A DNA stretch of 64,000 nt, taken from NCBI RefSeq assembly GCF_033807575.1, contig NW_026907799.1, positions 62,001-126,000 of the forward strand, given 5' to 3'. The notes below the pieces were generated by a model. It ran no database searches. It was not told the DNA's origin and saw only the letters and a list, made by a program, of their open reading frames with translations. Below, one piece after another: positions 55,513 through 64,000 of this stretch (positions are counted from its first letter, which is position 1; every line of letters begins with the position of its first letter). The stretch is from Cydia pomonella. Taxonomy: Eukaryota > Arthropoda > Insecta > Lepidoptera > Tortricidae. The position numbers and the translations under genes were made by a program.

Positions 55513-56401
55513 TAGTCGTACTTAAATCTAAATATCTAAAAGAGGTCAGAGTAAATAAAATAACTAAATGTTTTTTTGTATTTGCAATATGAGAAAACTT
55601 AAAAAACTAACGCTGCATCGCTAAAATACAAAACACGCAAAAATAACTCATTGTTTTTAACATTCGAGTGTGGAGTAGGTTCCCAACATGAGCCCTTCTA
55701 TGTCCTCCGTGGCAGGATGGCTGCACCCAGCAGCAGCATGCTGAGGTATAGGCGCCGTGTTTGATGACAGACTTGTGCATGTCATCAATCTATCTTCAAA
55801 GCCAGCGGTGCAGCAACTAGCCAGCCACAAGGAAGATATGTTGGGGATTATCATGAGATCTTCAGTCTTCTTCGTAAAGATGGTAGCTAATTAGCCAACA
55901 CTTTCGGGTAATCTCAATTATCTTTAAAAAAACACCAATCATTCGTAAGGAGTGGTATTTAATTATTAGGTAGGTAATTATCTTTAGATATAATAATGTA
56001 CTCCAACTTGTAACGACAAAGCGAATCAAATTATGATTGACACATTGACATTTCCGACTTCAAAATAATATTTGCTATTTCTTTAATCTTAATACTGCGA
56101 GAAGGAGACAAAGTTATCGTGACTAGGGACGCTCCGTTTCTAAAGCTGACTATTCATTATTTTTCCGATTATGTTAGTACCGATTCAGTGTTGCCACGAA
56201 AGAAAAGTTTGTTCCAAGTATAAATGGCCACACTGGCTAAGTCGCGCGCGGGATGGCTCTCTCGCGTGGAATTCTTTTCTCGATCTGCCAACTTATGCTA
56301 CCAAAATCGAGAAACTGACAGGTCGAGATAGAAATTTGTCACACGCGACTGTTGTTTCTCGCGGCGCGAGTTATCCCGCGTGTAATCATGTGCTAGCCGT
56401 G

Positions 56402-56554
56402 CTGGCGAAGAAGCTATATGAGATTGTTAACCTAGGTATTAAGCGTAGATAATTATTAATAAGAGTTGATTTGTTTTGCTATGTCACAATAAGGGTGACA
56501 TTTTCAATTGTGAAAAAACCCTTTTTTCAATAAAGATTTAAAAAAAAAAAAAAA
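56402..56554 (+). pseudogene. LINE polymerase tail, 3' part with poly(A)
   Basis: Continues exactly in codon phase from 53893: LAKKLYEIVNLGIKRR and TAA, then a short 3' UTR with AATAAA (56529-56534) and an A tract to 56554. Confidence 0.8.
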
Positions 56555-56577
56555 TTGATTTAGTTAAGTTGTATTTG

Positions 56578-56702
56578 GGTATTTCCGAATGTCGGAAACC
56601 GTCGGATAATTCCGAAAAGGGACTTACTATAATGAAATTTTTGGTAATTTTCATCTGATTTAGGGAATTATCCGACATACGAAATTACCCTTATACACCT
56701 TA
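56578..56702. repeat. Foldback element
   Basis: GGGTATTTCCGAATGTCGGA at left against TCCGACATACGAAATTACCC at right, with GGATAATTCC / GGAATTATCC inside. Confidence 0.72.
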
Positions 56703-58929
56703 CATCTAAGCGGGTTGCAAAGTGCTAATTAATACTCGTACAGTCAATTTCACTTTGTATGTAAAAAAAAAGTGGTCTTACTTCCGGTACTTTTTTATAT
56801 TTTAATTTTAAGCATTGATATTGGGTACTAGAATTTGCATTAAATCTCTTGAGGTGTAAGTGAAATCGTTATTTTTATTTTTCTTATTTTTAATATGAAC
56901 TTTCAGTCTTGTCTATGGTACTAGCGAATATGGACCGTTGGACATGGACATGGATTGGAACCCTTTTCCCTCTTATAAAAGTATGATATTTTGAAACTAG
57001 GCAAGTTTAAAAACCGGGCCATCTGAGACGCAAGTACCTTATAAATAAGAACATCGAGTAGGTACGCTTATGCGTATTAGATTTATATTGAATAAACCAT
57101 CTGCACAGTGCAGTTGTTGTATCCTTTCCTAGAGTTAGTGAGACGTAACGCGTCGTAATGCGGTTGGTTCGACCACAAACATGATATTGTCTTTGACAGA
57201 GACCTACAGGCTTCTCGTTTTCAGCTCGTATTCATTATCTGTTTATATCCTTGAATGACGTTTTGATTCCCACTAGTATAGTCCTACAACTTTGTTAAGT
57301 GTATCGACTTTGTCCCTATACGGACACTAGACCTTAATAACAATACCTCCCGCGTCGAATGTCGCGCAGTCACGTAAAATGTTTGTGGTCAGTGTTTGGA
57401 ACTTTAGCATATTTATTTATAAATGTAACATAAAAATACGGTAATAACATATTATATCGTTTATTTTTTAAATTAAGGCCAATCAAAAGAGACTTGAGGG
57501 AACTATCATAGGAACCATCATTCGACGCGAGGGGCGGGGGGGAGGGGTTGGTTAACGAAATGCAGGTCCCGGTTTGCAAAAGATGCAGGTAGGTTCAAGT
57601 TCTGTTAGGTCAATTAGGTATGTTATTATTTTATAGTGCTTACACTATCTACCTTATAACTTATATAGATAAAAAAAATCATAAATAGTTGTTAGTAATG
57701 TTACATATTTTCCTTGTGGACTCATAATTCATGTCTTAATTGCATGTCCTATCATCATAACTGAGTTTTTTTATATATATATGCAATTACCACTTTAAAA
57801 GTAGATTGGACAGATATAATTAAGAATATTGAATAAATGTTCTTCATTTCTTCAAGTTTGGCTACAATATATTGCTAGTATTGGTACACTATGTTGCAAT
57901 AACAGTTGGTTACGCGCACCATTCGTTATAATGTGGGTAGTCCTGCTCCTGTGTCGAATATCGTCCGGTGAAAGCGGTCATTTGCGCGTTGGCGGGTTGA
58001 GAGAGCGGCCGTATTTACTTAACGAAGAGTTCATATTTAGATTTTTTTTTAGATTATAATACAACCTAATATGAGAATTATTTTTATATTTTGTGAATTT
58101 ACACTTGTCTGTTTATTTCACGCGTTAATAATATTGTTCAGTGACAAATAACCGCTAATTACGTGTTTGTTTTATGGATATAAGATTATAAATGTATTAA
58201 ATGAAATCACTTGTGCTAACCATACAGTAGTTTCATTGGCGTTCCAAACAGTTTGCATCAAAACAGTCAAATTCCCCTCAGAGTTTCAGTTTATAACAAA
58301 CGATCTTGGCAACGTAAGTACGATCTTGGAATCCATGGCACGCGTTAAAAATGGCCCTATTCACCGAGGTGTACCTAATCGTACGCGGTCTCGCATCGTT
58401 TGCCCGACGATAACTGGTAATAGTCTCAGGATTCCCAGTATTTCTTTCCAACGTCCACCGCGACCAATCTGCTATGGTGTTGGGACTTTTTATGCTTCGA
58501 CGATGGCACTAGTTTAAAGATAAAAGCGAGATTTGTGTTGTTGAAATTCATTGGCAAAACCTACAGTTATAAAGAAAAGCAGTTCAAGTTGCACTGCAGT
58601 CCTGACTTTACTCTTATTTCTTAACTTATGTAGTGCTATGACTGAAATACAATACCTACTTAAATTAAAATCTGTGCGACTTGGCTTGACTTCTTCAGCC
58701 ACGGTGTAAATGTTTTTGCAAAGATGATTAATGAGCGAAATGGTGACATCCAATGGTGTCATTATTCATCCGGAAAAAATAACGGCTACCCTCGTGTGAG
58801 CAAACCAATCACCCCGCCTCAATCACTCGCAATCATGTATCTCTTGGATGATATATCCCGGTAGGAAACTGACTATCAAAAAATACCCTCACTTAGTTGG
58901 AATTTTTCCTAAATCAACTGACACACTTA
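56703..58929. other. Unassigned sequence
   Basis: No gene recognised. A plus-strand frame at 57829-58059 contains a hydrophobic MWVVLLLCRISSG stretch. Confidence 0.35.
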
Positions 58930-59975
58930 CTTGTCTTGCTTAAATCAACTGTTACCAACTTGTCTTATTCTTTACGTTTGAGGGACTTCTTTAACTTTGA
59001 CCATAACCTTAGTCCCGCATCACCGCGCCAGCCTGCTCGGTCACGAAGCTATGTCACAATAACAACACGCACACTATCACCCACAGCAGAGTTCATACTC
59101 CAGCGAGTTCGCTTAAAGAGCTGTTGTTAATCTAGAATTTTTGTAAATCAGTCTGTGTGTCTGGTTTACTTTTAGCCTGATAGTCTTCTTTAACTTTAAC
59201 CATAACCTTAGTTACGCATCACCGCGCCAGCCTGCTCGGTCACGAAGCTATGTCACAATAACAACACGCACACTATCACCCACAGCAGAGTTCATACTCC
59301 AGCGAGTTCGCTTAAAGAGCTGTTGTTAATCTAGAATTTTTGTAAATCAGTCTGTGTGTCTGGTTTACTTTTAGCCTGATAGTCTTCTTTAACTTTAACC
59401 ATAACCTTAGTTACGCATCACCGCGCCAGCCTGCTCGGTTACGAAGCTATGTCACAATAACAACACGCACACTATCACCCACAGCAGAGTTCATACTCCA
59501 GCGAGTTTGCTTAAAGTGCTGTTGTTAATCTAGATTTTTTGTGAATCTGTCGGAGGTGTGTTTGGTTTACTTTTTGCCTGATAGTCTTCTTGAACTTTGA
59601 CCATAACCTTAGTTACGCATCACCCCACCAGCCTGCTCGGTTACCAAGCTATGTCACAATAACAACACGCACACTGGCACCCACAGCAGAGTTCATACTC
59701 CAGCGAGTTTGCTTAAAGTGCTGTTGTTAATCTAGATTTTTTGTGAATCTGTCGGAGGTGTGTTTGGTTTACTTTTTGCCTGATAGTCTTCTTGAACTTT
59801 GACCATAACCTTAGTTACGCATCACCCCACCAGCCTGCTCGGTTACCAAGCTATGTCACAATAACAACACGCACACTGGCACCCACAGCAGAGTTCATAC
59901 TCCAGTTTGCTTAAAGAGCTGTTGTTGATCCAGACTCTTCGTGATTCTATCGAAGGTTTATTTGGTTTGTTTTTG
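58930..59975 (+). repeat. Five-copy ~200-bp tandem array
   Basis: CCATAACCTTAGT starts at 59001, 59200, 59399, 59601 and 59803 (periods 199, 199, 202, 202). Each unit has GCCAGCCTGCTCGGT, GAAGCTATGTCACAATAACA or close variants, and GAGTTCATACTCCAGCGAG. Copies 2/3 are almost identical, as are 4/5. The fifth is truncated at its right end. No gene overlaps it. Confidence 0.93.
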
Positions 59976-60985
59976 GCTTCATTGATTTTTTAATCCTATC
60001 CGAAAGGATATTACCGCCTTTCTATACCTACTTATCCGCTATTTTGTAATTTACGAAGACAAAGCCTAACGCTAGCGTATAACTGTCTCAGTCTGATGCA
60101 TCAATACTCCATACGTTATTGTGTGCACGCGCGCATCAACGCAAAGGAGCGGGATACTTATTGTATTACACATTTGATATGGTTCGGCATTAAACCTACA
60201 TCTGTATAGACTATACAGATGTAGGAGCAGAGAAGTTTAGCAGATAAGTGCTTATATGACTACTACTGTATTCTTCTTAGAATTAAATAAATTATATATA
60301 CTTATCTCGTCGAATGATGGTCCCCATGATAGTTCCTTCAATATTCTTTTGGTTGGGCATTTAAATAAAAAAAGAATTTGACAAATGTGTTTTTACCGTA
60401 TTTTTATTGCTTAAATATGTATTTATTTTGTAAATATATTCACAATTTAACTATAACATATATCTAAACTTAATCACTAAACTATCTGAACTTAAATATA
60501 AATGTAAATTAAATATGTATAGAATAACTACCTACCTACTGACTACTGGGCTGCGACCGCAAAGGTGCCCAATTATTACTTTTCTAAATAAACTGATGTG
60601 CTAAACTACCAAAAAAAGTGGCTGTGACATAATCGGACAGACAGACGGACATGACGAATCTATAAGGGTTCCGTTTTTTGCCATTTGGCTACGGAACCCT
60701 AAAAATGTGTATAAACATTTTATGCGACACCCATATAAAATGATCTGTCACAAGGACCACAATCGACGCGCGAGGTGTAAAGTATAGCTACTCGTGCAAG
60801 TTACTTGAATTTAGTCTAGGTATATTCGCCACCCTATTTCCCTCGACCCCGTCTGACCTTAACACCTCAATGACACCGGTAGTATGCTATTAAGCTAATT
60901 TCCGGCAGCTTTCGAAGCGATAAAAAGCTTCATTTTTAATTGCGAAAAGTAGCGCTTTTATTGCGAAATTGGTCTGTAAAGAATT
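59976..60985. other. Unassigned sequence
   Basis: Holds the palindrome at 60,195 and a short fragment at 60,640-60,712 with GGGTTCCGTTTTTTGCC / GGCTACGGAACCC. Confidence 0.4.
60195..60225. repeat. Perfect 31-bp palindrome
   Basis: CCTACATCTGTATAG, one central A, then the exact inverse. No T-run follows, so it is not an obvious terminator. Confidence 0.88.
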
Positions 60986-61125
60986 TTTTTTTTCATACTA
61001 CGTCGGTGGCAAACAACGGCCCGCCTGATGGTAAGCAGTTTCCGTAGCCTATGTACGCATGCAACTCCAGAGGAGTTACATGCGCGTTGCCGACCCTAAA
61101 CCCCCCTCCCCCTCGTTGAGCTCAA
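60986..61125 (+). repeat. Interspersed repeat D, copy 3
   Basis: Preceded by a T-run; TACTACGTCGGTGGCAAAC, CCCGCCTGATGGTAAGCAG, GCGCGTTGCCGACCC. Confidence 0.78.
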
Positions 61126-61192
61126 ATGTTTAATGTTTCAGCTGTTTCTTAATCGTTAAAAAAATACTTGCGGTGGCCGCGGTTCTGCCCGT

Positions 61193-61332
61193 GTGGGTTT
61201 CGGTCTGTTAGCCCAATTCGAACAATGCTTGTATGACCGATCTGTCAGTGGCAAAAGTGACGTTTATGATACTGACAGATCAGTATCGTATGGGTATGAC
61301 ATCTTACAAGCTTGTTCGTATTGGGCCGTGTA
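61193..61332. repeat. Foldback element
   Basis: GCCCAATTCGAACAATGCTTGTA pairs with TACAAGCTTGTTCGTATTGGGCC; inner ACTGACAGATCAGT palindrome. Confidence 0.75.
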
Positions 61333-62328
61333 TCATATCATACCTATGCCATGCCGCCCGACCTCCAAGGGAGGACCCAAAAAAATAGGATTAAGTTTTT
61401 TCCCATTTATAATGTTTATTTTGCAATATTGTTCTAGGACGATAGAATTAAGTATCATTCCATTTTATTAATTTGTTGTTATAAAAATGTTAATATGCAA
61501 ATAGCAAACCGAAAAACTTTGACCATCATTGCCCAATGAAATAATTAGCTAAATGACAACTCCGAATGTCATCTCGACCAATCATTCACCTCCGTGACTT
61601 CACGCTCCAGTGATTCTCAAACTCAACACGTGATTTTTCAGTTAATTACTAGATATCCCTATCTACGTGATTAGACTGATTAGCCATCAATGTTCTCGGA
61701 TTAATTTCTGCATCGAAAGTCGTCATGGTTCGTTAGTCTTATTTATGCTTTCTTTATCGTCACGCTCTGCTTGTTGGTGTTAATTGTGATTTTATGACGT
61801 AACTGTATTTATTCATCGCAAGGGTAGTTATTCCCATAGGAATCTTAAACCAGAAGAAGTGAGATCTCACTGTACATATATTATTTACAGATCTTAGAGT
61901 CGTATTAGACTGGTCTACATGAGAAAAGTATTCGGAAATGTTGTGGGTTGTATAGCCAAGTTGTAAGAACAAAAAACAAAGGCCGTGTTTCCATACAATT
62001 TGCTACGGATATCAGGCTTCCACCTAATTTCGATGTTTTGTTGACCGTTCATTGTTGAAAAGATTACGCCATATTGCACTGTAACTAAACGGTATTGAGT
62101 AGTAATTTCCTTGCAGTCATGGGAATATACCTTTTTTTAACACTTTTTTAATTTATTATAAGGGTAATGCTTTTTGTATCTTAGCCACTACGATGAGAGC
62201 ATTGTTGTCTTATCAGTCATAATCCTGTTATTATTGTATTATCTTATTATTCTATTACCTGGTTAGTTCTACTTGTAATGAAGTGTGTTCCGTTGTTCTT
62301 GTTAATATTTTACTCGTAATTAAAGTGG
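61333..62328. other. Unassigned sequence
   Basis: AT-rich; nothing recognised. Confidence 0.35.
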
Positions 62329-62608
62329 GTGATAGACGGGCGAGTAAGTTCGCGAACTTATGGCTCGACGACTTTTTTCGCTTGTAAAGTACGCGTCCTT
62401 ACGGACCGGCCACGACATCGCGCGGCAGCGGCGAGCGGCGACCATAGGTTGGACCGAGACACAGCGATCCGATCTTTTGTTCCCACCTATGGTCGCCGCT
62501 GCCGCCGCCGCGCGATGTCGTGCCCGTCGCGCCGGGCCGTTAGGCTGACACACGAGCGAAAAAGGTCGTCGAGCTGTATGTTCGCGAACTTACTCGCACG
62601 TCTACCTG
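62329..62608. repeat. GC-rich 280-bp foldback element
   Basis: GATAGACGGGCGAGTAAGTT at left; AACTTACTCGCACGTCTACC at right. Arms of about 120 bp also pair GCTCGACGAC / GTCGTCGAGC and GGCGACCATAGGTTGG / CCACCTATGGTCGCC. Overlapping frames on both strands are shadows of the arms. Confidence 0.88.
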
Positions 62609-63784
62609 GGACTTATAACGTCTATGAGTTACTTTTATTTTATTTTTTTATTAATCTTGTATCTAAGATGCCGCCAAATTTAGCGTATTGTCCATTCCAT
62701 TTTTATATAATGTGCATTACAAAAACTAAAATGCAACAGATCACTCCTGATATCGTCACATACACAAAATTATTCTAATAACAAATGTTGAAACCACCAG
62801 CATATTGCAAAAAAGCTTAGGTATTGATTCTTAGTATGGAATAATAATAATGTTGTAGGTATGCTTTTTTACCTTATAGTAAAGCGTTACATAAGCTTCA
62901 AACACGTACGCCCTCTCGAACCTCTGCACAATGTCATAGGTACACCCTACACGTGCAAAAAACGCGAATTTCCTAAGCGCCGGTTTCCGACATCCACTCG
63001 TGCGCAAGCGTGCACTGTGTCACTCTGCGCGGGTGCTTATCTGGCCGTACATTCCTACTGCTGCTTCGGATGCGCACCATTGTAACGTGACCTCTAGAGA
63101 CTAGGATGGCCGGACCTTTATCATCTGTAGCTGTGTCTGTGTCGCGTTTGGATTGGTCAGCGAGAGTGACAGTGACAGGCGATAAATGGGCCAATTTTTA
63201 TTTTATTTTTTTATTCGTCAGTATTCGATATTATTTGGTAGATAGATAGAGTTCTTTGTTTTGTTTTGTACATTACGAGTATAAGCGCAATTTCCCCGTA
63301 TGCCATACAATACCTTCCTTTATATCTGTATCTTCAAGTTTTTAGAGTCTGACCAAGCTAATCCTGCTTGGTATTTGCCAAGACAACGTTTGGAATGCCA
63401 TAATAAACGTCAAATTTCCATGAAAATATACCACACTTTGTTCGGTCAAGGTTGGTGCAGAGTTAAAGTAGACGGACTTTAAACTGGTTACACCTGAGTC
63501 GTTGACTCGTCTGTGTGGTAGTAGCACGAAATACTTCGGTTGCGACACTGCTTCCGCCACCAGCTGATAACAAAAAATAACGGCTACCACTTTTACGGGC
63601 TGTGTGTGTACTGTATATTACATGATAGTATATTATATACGGTATGTTGGTGCAATTCCATTGTTTTATCACGAGTATGATAGCGTTTACCACGTAGGTA
63701 CTGCACCATTCTAACTGTTAACTGTGTTAAGACTCTACTGAGAAATGTAAGGTGTATGATTTCTTTATCCACTGAGATAAATAT
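62609..63784. other. Unassigned sequence
   Basis: Only the foldback at 63,095; no gene recognised. Confidence 0.35.
63095..63195. repeat. Foldback element related to 47,615
   Basis: GGATGGCCGGACCTTTATCATCTG ... GTGACAGTGACAGGCGATAAATGG. Confidence 0.6.
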
Positions 63785-63908
63785 GTACAGTCAAGTGTAT
63801 AAATATGGTTCCACGCAACTTGCCTAAAAATACATATACTCGCCGACATAAGAGCTATATGGAACATATTTTTGGGTAACTTATGTACACCCATATTTTT
63901 ACACTTTA
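63785..63908. repeat. TACAGTC foldback family, copy 4 (diverged)
   Basis: TACAGTCAAGTGTATAAATATGG pairs imperfectly with CCATATTTTTACACTTTA. Confidence 0.6.
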
Positions 63909-64000
63909 CTATGCCTACTTAAATCGTAAGCCTTCTTATGCGCTTTTGTACCAGCGATGTTGGTCAAGCGTAAATAAATCAATAGTTGACCAAAGATGGT

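Larger units (their letters stand above)
53894..56401. mobile_element. 2.5-kb element with CACGGCTAGCACATGA inverted ends
   Basis: CACGGCTAGCACATGA at left, its exact inverse at right. Both subterminal regions share GCGGGATA, GTAGCATAAG and TCTCGC motifs in inverted order. No target duplication recognised. The interior holds a LINE tail (54,828) and a foldback (55,322) but no transposase. Confidence 0.8.

Noticed and set aside
57829..58059. Secreted or membrane protein exon
   Set aside because: One hydrophobic stretch only, no splice context that I trust, no recognisable domain.
58167..58517. 116-codon plus frame as a gene
   Set aside because: No recognisable domain or repeat of known type; composition does not stand out.
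58930..59975. CRISPR array
   Set aside because: Units of ~200 bp are repeated without unique spacers, and the genome is animal.
62329..62778. 149-codon plus frame as a gene
   Set aside because: Mostly encoded by the two GC-rich arms of the foldback at 62,329-62,608.

Overview
This 64-kb window is animal nuclear DNA, most likely from a moth or butterfly. It is AT-rich, its one clear gene is split by short GT-AG introns, and it is packed with short interspersed, foldback and LINE-derived repeats of types common in Lepidoptera (recognised from memory, not by a search). I see no bacterial operon, CRISPR array or virus.

One protein-coding gene can be read completely. Tubulin-specific chaperone E (TBCE) lies on the minus strand at 1.7-10.5 kb. 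Seven coding exons join in phase into 533 codons plus a stop: an N-terminal CAP-Gly domain, a leucine-rich-repeat core and a C-terminal ubiquitin-like domain. Two of its exons have undergone tandem duplication followed by decay. Exon 5 is followed by four further ~164-bp copies, all lacking a usable acceptor and all carrying the same early TGA. Exon 3 is followed by one partial copy with a frameshift and no donor. This is the most interesting signal in the window.

Upstream of TBCE (10.5-11.5 kb) is a repeat-poor, CpG-richer stretch that looks like a bidirectional promoter. A weak candidate start of a plus-strand gene (a good insect-type ATG context followed after two bases by GTACGT) sits at 11,460. 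I could not find downstream exons for it, so most of 11.5-64 kb is either the large intron of such a gene or intergenic DNA.

The rest is a transposon graveyard: (a) two tRNA-headed SINE families, one in six copies; (b) two copies of a 5S-rRNA-containing SINE-like element; (c) at least eleven 3' fragments of non-LTR retrotransposons, all broken; (d) three hAT-type elements with exact 8-bp target duplications (20.6-22.5, 37.4-39.4 and 44.4-44.6 kb); (e) Harbinger-like and piggyBac-like nonautonomous elements with TAA or TTAA duplications; (f) some twenty foldback (MITE-like) elements; (g) a five-copy ~200-bp tandem array at 58.9-59.9 kb. Several elements are nested, which gives a relative insertion order: 37-39.4 kb holds elements up to three layers deep, and a 2.5-kb element splits a LINE tail cleanly at 53.9-56.4 kb.
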